This document shows positions 1 to 11,497 of a stretch of 64,000 bases of DNA, in pieces (position 1 is the first letter of the stretch; each line of letters begins with the position of its first letter). The DNA comes from Nematostella vectensis (lineage: Eukaryota; Cnidaria; Anthozoa; Actiniaria; Edwardsiidae). The notes under the pieces were generated by a model. It searched no databases. It had not been told where the DNA came from and was given only the letters and a program-made list of their open reading frames with translations. Location: contig NC_064041.1 of NCBI RefSeq assembly GCF_932526225.1, forward strand, positions 3,236,699-3,300,698. Reading direction: 5' to 3'. The position numbers were made by a program, and so were the translations under genes.

Positions 1-55
1 CTAAGGGCTTTAATGTACCCCCTAAAACAAAAATATTTGTACTTAGTCTCCTAGA

Positions 56-655
56 TATGAAGTCCTGGGTGTGGTTTTGAAGTCGTGGGTGTGGGTATGG
101 AGTCGTAGGGGTGGGTATAGAGTCGTGGGGGTGGGGTGGGTATGGAGTCATGGGGGTGGGGTGGGTATGGAGTCGTGGGGGTGGGTATGGAGTCGTGGGT
201 GTGGGTATGGAGTCGTAGGGGTGGGTATGAAGTCGTGGGTGTGGTTATGAAGTCGTGGGTGTTGGTATGGAGTCGTAGGGGTGGGTATGAAGTCGTGGGT
301 GTGGTTATGAAGTCGTGGAGGTGGGTATGGAGTCGTAGGGGTGGGTATGAAGTCGTGGGTGTGGTTATGAAGTCGTGGAGGTGGGTATTGAGTCGTGGGG
401 TGGGTTTGGAGTCGTGGGTGTGGTTATGAAGTCGTGGGTGTGGGTATGGAGTCGTGGGGTGGGTATGGAGTCGTGGGGGTGGATATGGAGTCGTGGGGGT
501 GGGTATGAAGCCGTGGGGGTGGGTATGAAGCCGTGGGTGTGGTTATGAAGTCGTGGGTGTGGGTATGGAGTCGTGGGGTGGGTATGGAGTCGTGGGGGTG
601 GGTATGAAGTCGTGGGGGTGGGTATGGAGTCGTAGGTGTGGGTATGGGGTCGTGG
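56..655. repeat. G-rich minisatellite, about 20-bp unit
   Basis: Tandem units of about 18-21 bp around the core GTATGGAGTCGTGGGGGTGG, with A/G and G-run variants. Strand asymmetry is strong: the + strand is G-rich with frequent runs of three to five G, so G-quadruplex formation is plausible. Short ORFs across it on both strands are low-complexity by-products. The same unit resumes at 2068-2126 after the LINE and its tail, so the LINE sits inside this array. Confidence 0.9.
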
Positions 656-1715
656 GGGTTGATGTCTTCAAGCATTGCTATGTTCGCCGACGATACCAAA
701 TGCTTTCGAACTATTACAACACCAAACGATGTGCAGAAACTTCAAGAAGATCTGGACTCACTTGCGAAATGGGCAACCTACAACGAGCTCTTTTTCCAGC
801 CAAGCAAATGCGAAAATCTGCGAGTTACGCGAAAGAGACAAAGTTTCGAAAGAGAGTATGTTCTCGGCGGTGCCACACTGGAAAGGGTAACATCTGTCCG
901 CGACCTTGGCGTCCAAGTGTCACAGGACCTCTCCTGGGGTGAACACACCCATAACGTCATCTCAAAAGCAAACAAGATGCTCGGTTTCCTCCTGCGGCAC
1001 TGCTCAAACGGTCTCCCCCTCGATTTACAAAAGACGCTGTATGTCTCCCTTGTAAGATCGCACCTCACCTATGCTAGCCAGGTGTGGGCGCCCTGCCAGT
1101 TGGGGTCTCTCCATCTGATGAGATCGCTAGAGAGAGTGCAGAGGTGAGCTACGCGCTACATGTTTCAAGGACTCGAACTGGACTATAAGCAGCGCCTTCT
1201 TAACATTAATCTCCTCCCTCTGTGCTATTTCCTTGAATACCTTGATCTGCTTTTCCTCTATCGATGTATGAAAGGCGAGATACACATGGACATCTCCAGT
1301 ATCATCCAAGTTTCAAACTCTAGCACTCGTCGAGGTTCAACAGGATTAGACATTCGCTTGATCGCTTCGCGAACCTCTACCTTCCGCGAATCGTATTTTG
1401 TACGTTTTTGCCCTGCCTGGAATGCCCTTTCCTGCAAATTAGATCGTCTGAGCGGACCTCCCTCTTCAAGTCTCCCTCGCATGAAGTCACTACTGGAAAC
1501 GCGCCTATCCGAAGTCTTCCACCCTGACGACATCCGGACATGGCGCATCTTATGTCCTATTTGTAGGCAGTGCAACATTGATTCAGTTTGTCGCTGTTAA
1601 GTTTGCTAGTGTTGTTTTTATGTATGTAATGTTGACTATACTGCTGACCAACGGAGGCTGAGCCTGTAAGGGACCTCGAGTCCTGTTCTTTGCCTCCTAC
1701 GGCCGTCATCACCGT
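638..1715 (+). mobile_element. 5'-truncated non-LTR retrotransposon (LINE) reverse transcriptase end
   Basis: The reading frame starting near 638 encodes the end of a LINE reverse transcriptase. It has MFADDTK (the FADD catalytic box), then LGVQVSQDLSWGEH and HLTYASQVWAP, which match the thumb and C-terminal region of CR1/Jockey/L2-type ORF2 proteins. A TGA at 1145-1147 breaks the frame; the same frame continues to about 1600 with a typical LINE C-terminus. Endonuclease and most of the RT are missing, so this is a dead 5'-truncated copy. A 3' UTR of about 115 bp leads into an AAAT-type tail, as in LINEs with microsatellite 3' ends. Confidence 0.85.
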
Positions 1716-1716
1716 G

Positions 1717-2066
<350 letters not shown>

Positions 2067-2067
2067 T

Positions 2068-2126
2068 ATGGAGTCGTGGGGTATGGAGTCATGGGGGTGG
2101 GTATGGAGTCGTAGGGGTGGGTATGT
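2068..2126. repeat. Resumed G-rich minisatellite
   Basis: About three units of the same type as 56-655 appear immediately after the LINE tail. This shows that the LINE inserted into the array, or that the array was rearranged around it. Confidence 0.8.
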
Positions 2127-2202
2127 CAAGAAACAAAACGATTGCGCTGCTACAGTGCAATCATATTGATATCTTTCAATTACTACATCCCAGATGGAAG
2201 CT

Positions 2203-2644
2203 AGACGGGGGTGTTCGACAGAAAAATCAATTTCAACCCTAAGAGATAGCACCAAGGGAGTGGTCAACAACAATTCTTACCCCTTAGAGATAGCATATTG
2301 GGTGTCATTGGTTGTGGTTGAAGAAATTTTTACCCTAAGAGAAAGCATTAAAAAAACAATGCCCTTTTAAATTGGCTGACGGATCCTGTATTGTTATGTT
2401 ACCGATAAAAAAGTCGAAAGTATCAACCGATTAGTTGACTTGTGGTTTATTGTAAAATACGTTTCGAGCGATTGGGTCACCATTAGTGTGAGACACCCTA
2501 AAAGATAGAAGAATCAGAAAAATCCTCCTCCCCAGCGTGAAAACCCCTAAAAGATAGCAGAATCGGAAAAATCCTGAAACACCCCCAAGAGATAGCAGTT
2601 GGTAAGAATTTTATACCTTAAAGATAAGTCGAGCACCCCCGTCT
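2203..2644. mobile_element. MITE-like element, copy 1
   Basis: The segment opens with AGACGGGGGTGTTCGAC and closes with GTCGAGCACCCCCGTCT, a 17-bp terminal inverted repeat with one mismatch. The interior carries several copies of a CCTAAGAGATAGCA-like motif and no coding potential. A second copy lies at 8553-9000 in the opposite orientation. Size and structure fit a non-autonomous DNA transposon. Target-site duplications are not clear, and similarity of the outer flank (a GGGGGACTCTCC-like stretch) suggests that the true ends may lie slightly outside. Confidence 0.7.
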
Positions 2645-2811
2645 ACTTTTCCGGAGAGTCCCCCTGCGGGGTACCGGGACCCTTAAGGCTGGGTCTTCGA
2701 GTATAAGGTTTTGGGTGGCGTTTCAATTCCGTGTCGTGTTTCATCGGCGAAAACTGTATAAACTCAGTAAAGGTGCGGTGATATAAGCGCGCCGTTTGTT
2801 TCAAAATGAAC

Positions 2812-3045
2812 AACACCCTCTGTGTAAAAAAAACTGCCCCCGCTTGTTCAAAGTTTGTCGCCCTCTTATAAAAACCGCCCCCGCTACTTCAAAGTTTGTC
2901 GCCCTCTTATAAAAACCTCCCCAGCTAGTTTGAATCGTCGCCCTGTCTTTGAAACTGCACGCCCGCTGTTTCAAACTCAGCCATGCGGTTCTTGAAAACA
3001 ATCACCACAGCTACCCCAAGCTCAAAGTTGTGTCGCCCTCTTATA
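2812..3045. repeat. Degenerate tandem repeat, about 56 bp
   Basis: The phrase TTTGTCGCCCTCTTATAA recurs at about 2860, 2895 and 3027 (once as TGTGTCGCCC), with intervening CCCCCGCT.GTTCAAA. It overlaps the start of the RING ORF, so the first residues of that ORF may not be native coding sequence. Confidence 0.65.
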
Positions 3046-3459
3046 AGAACGATCAGCGATCAGCCCCCTCGTGAATCATTGGCAGCAAATTCAGAGGCCG
3101 CAACAAAGGAAATGGCACAGCAAGAAGTAAAGGAGCTTTTCAAATGCTCCATATGCTTTTCAACCAGCTCCCTGCCAGCTGCAAGTTGTCCCAGATGCTA
3201 CAAGCTCATCGGATGTGTGCCTTGCATGGAACAGTGGGGAGAAGCTTCTATTTATAGTAATGGATCTAGATGTCCGTTTTGTAGAACCAGAAGAAAGTAC
3301 TGCATAGCACCAGTGGTGTGTTGCCTCGCGGACATTTTGGGTCAGCCCATATTCCTCCCCCAATGGGAGATGAAGATGAGGAAGAAGAAAGTGACGATGA
3401 CCTTAGGCCTATTCTGTGACATTTCACCATTCATCTCCAAACGTTCGTTTTGCCCTTGA
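2983..3459 (+). CDS. Small RING-type zinc-finger ORF, probably frameshifted
   Basis: The 158-codon ORF carries four Cys-x2-Cys pairs: CSIC, CPRC, CVPC and CPFC, spanning about residues 54-104. The spacing resembles an all-cysteine RING-type finger, a fold usually found in E3 ubiquitin ligases. After the finger the frame looks wrong: the frame ending at 3417-3419 reads PPMGDEDEEEESDDDLRPIL and then stops, a natural-looking acidic tail, whereas the main frame gives a basic stretch. A one- or two-base indel near 3300, or a missed intron, would join them. The start is uncertain because it overlaps a tandem repeat; the Met at residue 44 (MAQQEVKELFKC) is an alternative. It could be a small gene, a processed copy or part of a mobile element. 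Function is not proven. Confidence 0.45.
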   Translation: MRFLKTITTATPSSKLCRPLIRTISDQPPRESLAANSEAATKEMAQQEVKELFKCSICFSTSSLPAASCPRCYKLIGCVPCMEQWGEASIYSNGSRCPFCRTRRKYCIAPVVCCLADILGQPIFLPQWEMKMRKKKVTMTLGLFCDISPFISKRSFCP

Positions 3460-3798
3460 TGATGATTACATAATTCAATAATACATATTCTTGGACCATT
3501 GTGTCCACCTGTGAAACAGTCATTCGTTTGATAAATCGATTCTTGCAGAAAAGCCTGATATTCCTCTCCGAAAAGCCTCGACTAACTTCTGGAAATGTTT
3601 CTGTCAGTAATTGCTTATTTCCTTGTAAGACTTATTTTGTTAAACCAGGTTTTCTATCTCTTCTTGATTCTCGTTCAAGTATTCTGCCATTTTGATTTTT
3701 TTTTTTTCAAGAAAAAAGGCGGGAATCAGAACACCGCAAAGGGTGATGGTTATGCTAAGTAGCCCGCCTGTGATTGAAATAAATAAACCTTGTTCGTT

Positions 3799-4350
3799 GA
3801 ATTGCCAGAAATTGACTTAATGACTAATTTACTGTTGATGAAAATAAACAGAAATATCGTATAATAAAATGGTACAGGAATATTCAAAATGGCTGCATCC
3901 AAATGTGAAATGGATGAGGCAGGGAACATAAATTTTAAAAAGAAAATTGACAGTATTGAAAAAAGCATAGGGATTTTTCTATTTCAAAGTCAAAATAACA
4001 AGTTCATATTTAGAAATACCCTTATTTTCGTCAACGAAAAAATAAATTAAATGCCAAAAGTAGAATTGCCGGAAATTCGCCCTGACTTATTTTCTGTAGA
4101 TGAAAATAACCAGAAATATCAAATAATGGTAGGTATATTCAAATGTAAAATGGAAGTTCTTTTAAATTTCTAATTTTCAATTGAATAAAGGTAGGAAATA
4201 TAAATTTTAAAATGAAAATTGACAATATCGAAAAAGCATAGGATTTTTTCTAATTTAATGTCAAAATGACAAGTTGAAATTTAGAAATAACCTTTTTTTC
4301 GTCAACAAAAAATGAAATAATTGCCAAAAGTAGAATTGCTGGAAATTCTC
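3799..4350. repeat. Diverged tandem duplication, about 265-270 bp period
   Basis: Anchor phrases such as AATTGCCGGAAATTC recur near 3799, 4063 and 4335, each of the first two followed by GATGAAAATAAaCAGAAATAT and a shared AT-rich body. There are two full copies and the beginning of a third. No coding potential seen. The stretch 3460-3798 before it holds nothing recognisable. Confidence 0.75.
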
Positions 4351-4354
4351 ACTG

Positions 4355-4515
4355 ATTTGCTAGTTTGTATTTTGCTTTTGCGAGTTTGTATTGTGCTTTT
4401 GCTAATTTGTATTTTGTTTTTGCTAGTTTGTTCTTTGCTTTTGCGAGTTCGTACTTTCAAAAGGCTTGAGAATTGTTTTAGGGAGTTTGTACTTTCAAAA
4501 GGCTTGAGAATTGTT
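4355..4515. repeat. Short tandem repeats (21 bp, then about 39 bp)
   Basis: Four or five 21-bp units of the form GAGTTTGTATTGTGCTTTTGC are followed by two copies of a longer phrase containing GTACTTTCAAAAGGCTTGAG. The 104-codon ORF over it is a product of the repeat. Confidence 0.75.
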
Positions 4516-6136
4516 TGGGGGAGTCTTTATTTTCACGACTTTTTTCAAAATCGCGCAAAACGCGAAGTTAAGGACTTGGTAAAAGTAAATTTGACACCAC
4601 TGTTTTTGTGTTTTTTGCAAAATCTGTATCAATAAATCTTGAACTTTATTTTTGCAAAACATTTTTTTTCATAAATCGCATTCTAAGACGGCTAAAATGG
4701 GCCTTTGCTGTTTCCCGTGACCTGTTCACCGTGTATTCACGCCAAATCTTTGACTATTCTAGCCTATTATTTTGAGGCGAAAACTCGAGCTTGTCGGGCG
4801 TAACCTCGCGACGGGTTTTCAGATACCGCCTTCAAATTTTCGGGATCTGATAGATGATTATGCCATGTCATAAAGTATGTGAGGAATTTTCGATTTTCGA
4901 CTGAAGATCGCTTTTATAGCACTTTTCGTGTCCAAAATTTCGCCAGATATGAGAGTTCCAACTTTGACTCGTGATATTTTGTTGACAGTGTCAAATAACA
5001 AAAAGTCCTCACACACATGTGCAATAACGCAAAGGTACATTACGCTCTAGAATAAACTCCGTACTTTTGAGTTTGAAGCCTCAAAACATAAACACGGAAT
5101 TAGCTATGGCAAAAATAAAACTTGGAGGAGATAATTCTTTTTCTCCCCACTTCGCGCGGCCACCTTTTTCGCTCGAAACTCCACAGAAACGCTTGCTACG
5201 CAGGCTAGGTAGTAGGTGCGTAGCATAAAGCGGTTATAGTTTATTTTTGCTGTATATATGACTATTCTCGGTATGCATAAATTAGAATAATTAATAATTA
5301 AATTAGACTGAAAATAACAATAAATCACTCAGTCATCACCAAACGGCGTAAGTTTCTGTAATCTCCACCCACCCTTCTCCCCGCAGGAACAAGGCTCTCT
5401 CTCTCACGTCTTTCCTCTAAACGTGTTGTCTCTTCTCGACCTCAGAGCTCATGCTTTCCCATCGCTCTTTATAGGTCTGAAGTTATTGTTTTGTTATGCG
5501 TACCGAGATTATAATACTGTTTGCATGCATAGTAGCTATCGAAACATTACAATTGATTTAGTTATGCACCACACGCAATATGGCGTGACTTGCCGTGACT
5601 GCTCACGTAATCAGATCCCAAGATAATCAAGCACTGTGAACACTTTGGCACGAAACCAGCAGGATAAAGACAAGAGCATCACCGAGTTACAGCATACTTT
5701 AAAACGTCTTCCCGTCTCTGGCCGAAGCACGGTGAGTGTCCGACTAAGAGCTCTACTATATCACAAATTGAACTTGTATCACCGAGACTTCGATGATCCC
5801 TGGTATCAGGCGCAAAACTTTCAAAATTCGTTTTCGCAACATAGTATCAATTTACCAATAAACTTATGGAAAAGAATATGCACAAAGAATCCGTTAGTTA
5901 GTAACAAAATCCATGCAAGTACAAAAAAATTTATTCAAGTATTACAAAAAATCCATCCAAGTGTATAAAAACTTTTTGAAAGCAAAAACACGCAAGTATA
6001 CATAATAATCCTGGCTAGTATAAAAAAAAACATGCAAGTATACAAAACCCATGCAAAAAACATGCATGAAAAAACATGCATGTATACGGTGACTAATTAT
6101 GTTAATCTCGGTGCTGATTTTTTGCTCTCAAGCAAG
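4516..6136. other. P450 upstream region, no gene seen
   Basis: No convincing coding exon or RNA gene is visible. Between about 5870 and 6080 an AT-rich stretch repeats CATGCAAGTATA-like words. This is presumably the 5' flank and 5' UTR of the P450 gene. A TATAAAA at 5965-5971 is the only core-promoter-like word noticed, and it is weak evidence. Confidence 0.4.
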
Positions 6137-6225
6137 ATGGAGGCATCGGTGGAGTTCTACCAGATTTTCACACTCTGCAACTCTTTGGTCCTCGCTTGTG
6201 TGTTGCTGATTGCAACAATCGTATG
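6137..6225 (+). CDS. P450 exon 1: membrane anchor
   Basis: ATG opens [11 protein letters not shown] and a hydrophobic run to residue 29 ([13 protein letters not shown]), the N-terminal ER signal anchor of microsomal P450s. The exon stops after TG of a Trp codon at a GTGAGT donor; the codon is completed by the first base of exon 2. Earlier in-frame Met codons exist in the open frame but precede low-complexity sequence, so this ATG is preferred. Confidence 0.85.
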
Positions 6226-8068
6226 GTGAGTTTTGTTGTTATGATCATAAGCTATGGTAAATGGTCAGAAGCTGTGCTAAATCCCGCATTTAAAAAAGAC
6301 TCACTCGATCATGAGGTTCATAAACCAACATTATAGCGGAGCCAGCGCGGCCGCAGGCCGCGCGCGGAGCTCCATAGGTATAGAAATATGGTATAGCTAT
6401 GCGACTTGGTTTTGTGGTCATCGCGCGGGTACCCTGTGGTGTCACAATCCATCCAGTCAATCGTGCAACTCCCAGGCCCCCTCGGTCTTACGTTTTTACG
6501 TATTTTTTTTTACCGCCTTCAAAGTTCGTATGTTCACAGCGAAAAAAGGCAGATTGAAAATAGCATTTAATGAGAAAATATGCGGATTCAAATGGGCTGA
6601 AATCTTTGAGGAACCGTTTTGTATGAAGTACGAGCCGACAGTAAAATCTACCCGAGTGTTCGTGAATCCCGTCCGTTGCAGCAGCAAAAAGAGGACGACT
6701 AAGAGGCTCGTCTATATCTGTGGAGATCTATAAGGAGATCCAGAGAAGAAAGGGCCTTGGATTGATGTATGTTTTCAGCTATAAAAATAATTCACTTGTG
6801 TCGACGAGTTTCTTGCTAGCAGAAAGTCGACAAGTTCACAGTTTACAACAAACAAGAAAGCGACAAAAAACACTGCCAAGGTGAGTTTTGAACGATTTGT
6901 ATTGAGAACATCACAGTTATTTTTCTTTTATTGTTGTGCCTTTATAATGCTCGTTTCTTCGTGTTTTTTTTTTCCCAAAACCAATCGCTCAAGCTAAAAC
7001 ACCGTACCAGTTTGACGTCAAGATGTCATATCAAAGTCATGTATCCCTATTTTGATTGGCTAAAATACCATCTACTTGAATTCCGATTGGCTTATTATTT
7101 TAGGGTGCACTTGAGTGGTTTTCATTCCACTGGCAATCGCCATGAAAATGTTAAATTCGTAAATTCTTACACGTTCTATAAATTCAGGCATATATTCCTC
7201 ACTGTAAGTAAGAATTTAACGACAGAAATACGTAGTAGTCTAGTTACTGTTTCAATGTCATTTAGCTTGTTCGATTTATACATTTGTTTATAGAGCATGC
7301 TTTGAGAATTCGTGGTCTAAATCAAACAATTTGAGCATAACACATCCTTTGATATTCTTCGTTCTCTCTATACTATATTGACTGCGTTGAGGTATTTAAT
7401 AAAGGCTGACAAATATCATCCTGTCATTTATTTCTAAAGAAGACCTTTCTTGTCTTTATATTCTGTGTATTTAGTCTTCTCGAAGATACAGCAACTTTTT
7501 CAACATTATCATAACTCGAAATAACTTATTATATACTATATATACTAAATATTAACTTTACAGTTACAAGAGAGTTTTCTTATCGAAAATAAAAACACAA
7601 AATGCAACCCCTATTACCTATATTCTTTTTGCTTAGCATATTTTGTCTGCATCTTGCATACTATCTATTGTGTTTATTTATTTATTATTTTTGTGGAAAG
7701 TTAATAAGGTTATAAATGGCATGATGAAAATGTTGTTTTGAAAGAAAAAAATACTTATAATTGTTTTCACGTTTCTTTAGGTGAAACCAAGGAAGGACTA
7801 CCCGAGGGCCATGTTTGATGCTGAAGGCTGGGAGGCATGAGAATAGGCAAATGTCTTAAAGATAATAAAGTAGGGGATTTCTTACTTTGATACAGCAGTA
7901 AATGTGAAATAGGCTTTTTGAGAGCAAATACTTGCCCTCAATGTTAAATCTGAAAACATTTTTTCTATCAACCTAAAGATAATGAGGAAAGGGGAAATGT
8001 TAGGAGAGTGCTCAATCAAGGTGTTTCATTACTGATGATTTTTTTATCAAAGCTATAGTCCAATTTCT

Positions 8069-8118
<50 letters not shown>

Positions 8119-11100
8119 ACTATTTATATTATTTTCTGTTTCCTCTCTGCACCCTAAATAAATTAAAATAGGTAATAGGTTTGAAATTAGACATTTTCAA
8201 TCAATTTGTTCTCCTCTATTGCATTTAAATTTGGAGTAGCATTAGCATATGTGGATCCATGGTTTCTATAAAAAAAAAAACAGCAGGCCGCGATCCTACA
8301 GGGTGGGTGCACCAATGTCTAATGCATGACTGGAGGTATATTTGTGGATTTTAATTTCCTTGGTGATGGAGTATCAGCAGTAATAAGTGATATATTAATC
8401 TTCCATATGTTGCATCAATCATTTGTTTCTTTGTAAGGGCAAAGCTGGTCAGAATGTAGCTTTGATACAAGTGTACATTAATGAAACTTCTATCAAGAGA
8501 AGGGTTTTTTATTAGAGTAAGGTCTTGGGGTGGGGGGACTCTCCAGAAAGATAGACGGGGGTGCTCGACTTATCTTTAAGGTATAAAATTCTTACCAACT
8601 GCTATCTCTTGGGGGTGTTTCAGGATTTTTCCGATTTTGCTATCTTTTAGGGGTTTTCACGCCTGGGGAGGAGGATTTTTCCGATTCTGATATCTTTTAG
8701 GTTGTCTCACACTAAGTGGTGGCCCAATCGCTTGAAATTTTTTTTTTTTACAATAAACCACAAGTCAACTGATCAGTTAATACTTTCGACTTTATTGTCG
8801 GTAACATAACAATATAGGATCCGTCAGTAAATTCAGTAAATTAAAACCAGCATTGTTTTTTTAATTCTATCTCTCAGGGTTAAAAATTCCTCTGACCATA
8901 CCCAATGTGCTATCTCTTAGGGGTAAGAATTGTTGTTGACCATGCCCTTAGTGATATCCCTTAGGGTTAAAATTGATTATGCTGTCGAGCACCCCCGTCT
9001 CTCAAACTCCCGTTTCTCAAAGTCCCCCGCCCCACCCCCCCCCCCCCCTGGGAGCAAGGTACTTAAATTATACAAAGACAACATCAAACTTGTGCTTTTT
9101 CAATAATAAATCTATAAAGAAAACAGTTTTATATCAAACATATAGGTAAAGAGAAAAGGGAAAATGTTAGGAATATGCTCATTTAAGCTATTATTGCATT
9201 ATTGTTATATATTTATATTTTATATTTGTTATATATATATATATAAAGTAGAGTCACATTTTTTCAAATAGAGTCATTAATTTCTCCCTTTTTCTTCTCC
9301 CCATTGACTTTTTGTTATATTTATTTCTCTGTAACCCTAACATAGGTCATTGAACATGGTTTGGTTTGAAATTAGAAATTGGAATTATGCACTTTCAGTA
9401 ATAATTTAGGATTTGCCTCTATTGCATTCATTTTTGAGTAGCCAGTATGGGTGGATCCAGGGTTTCTAAAACCAACAGGCCAATGGATGGGTGCACCAAT
9501 ATGTAATGCATGGCAGTAGGTTTATTTGTGGAGTTTAGTTTCAACACATTCTTCTGAATAATCAGTTGTGGTACATGAAAACTACAGTAGTGGGTCTATG
9601 GGGGAAGGGGAGTAGGGTGTTTGAACCTCCCCTTGAGTTTTCTTTTTTTATTGTTTTCAGTGTATCTTTTCACCCCAAAACTTTTGGGCCAAATCCCCCC
9701 CTTGGCAAAAAGCTAGATCCGCCCCTGAACTACAGTATGGCATCTAAATCTTTGGAATGCTGTTACATCCTTTATATATTCTTCACAAGGTCAAAGCTTG
9801 TTAGAATGGTGTTTTGATAAGAATATATACACAGTGGAACTTCTATAAAGGGAAATAAGAATTGACCATTAGACTCTCGAAAAAAACATTCTCGTTAATG
9901 TGACACCTTGAACTTTGACAGCCTTTTTCACACCAAGTTTTAGTATTTTGTTAACTTTCATACTGCATATTTAATATTATTGAATGAGTGCTTGCTTGAT
10001 CCGTTTGGAGGGGCCAATACAATTCATAATTACATGGCAGTAAAATTTGACATATTTTTAATCTCATTAAATAAAACATTCTAAAACATCCCCTATCAGT
10101 CAACACAAAAAGGTATTAAATGCTGGCTCCGCTTTTAGGCAGTGGCTAAATCTATATATTAAACCTTTCTCTCATTTGATATTTATCTCTAAGGCATTGA
10201 AAAAAGTTGCAGCTGTTCGCTTGCGCGAGCACTGTGATAACAATAATCTCCTTGAACGTTTCCAGTCAGCATACCGAGAGGTCCACAGTACAGAAAAGGC
10301 ACTTACGCGTATACATAATGACATCCTTTGTGAAATAGACAGCGGTAAATGTGTCATTCTAGTTCTATTAGACCTCTCTGCCGCATTTAATACGGTTTAT
10401 CATGAAATCCTCCTCAAACGACTGGAACACCGATATGGTATAACAAGTAAGGCTCTGGCATGGTTTAATTCTTATTTGACAAACCGCACCCAATTTGTAA
10501 AAATAGGTGACGGATTTTCTTTAAGTCAGAAGATGCTTTCGACCCAAAACACGAAAGTAAATTGAAGCAAGCAAAGCGCTGTATAGGATCTTGCCTTCGT
10601 GAAATAACTAGCTGGATAACGACTAATAAACTGCAGCTAAATAGTGACAAAACTTCTGCGCATTCGTTGCCGCAGGGTACCGTAGTTCTTACACGAACCA
10701 TTACTTAATGCTCGTCACCGTCTGCGTCCTCCTTTGCACTCGATCGCTGTAAATAATGAGATCATTTTCTCTTCAAATAATGCAAAAAACTTAGGTGTAT
10801 GGCTCGATAACACTGTGACCATGGACAAACAAGTAACCTCAATATGCCATTTCCCCTTTTTTCCATCGGCGAAATATTGCGAAAATTAGAAAGTTTATTT
10901 CCTTTTATCACTGCGAGATTCTTATACACGCTTTCTTTCTTCTAAACTAGACAAATGTAACTCTCTTCTCACTGGCCTTGATCGAAAACAAATCTCTAAG
11001 CTACAATATGTTCAGAACTCTCCGGCGCGACTTCTCACGTCACTTCTGTTCTGCGTATCTTTAACTGCCTACCCATCAGAGAAAGAATAGATTTTAAACA

Positions 11101-11463
11101 CCTTCTTTTAACTTTTATATCCCTAAATGAAACCGCTCCAGACTATATGAAAGACCTTTTAACTCCTTATAAACCAAAGCGCACAGTCTTCGTTCTTCAA
11201 ATAAGTCTCTTTTAGTACAGCCCTCTTTTAAACTTTTAAGCTTTTAAACTTTTTTTTAACTTAAAAGACCTACAGCTCTAGAGCCTTTTCCGTGAGTGCA
11301 CCAGCAATATGGAGCTCCCTCCCACTAGAACTCCGGAATTGTAAAGAATTGAGTATGTTTTAATCCAAGATCAAGACCTTCCTTTTTAAACGCGTCTTCG
11401 ACATTTGATTCTTAATGATTATTATTATTATTATTATTATTATTGTTGTTGTTGTTGTTGTTG

Positions 11464-11497
<34 letters not shown>

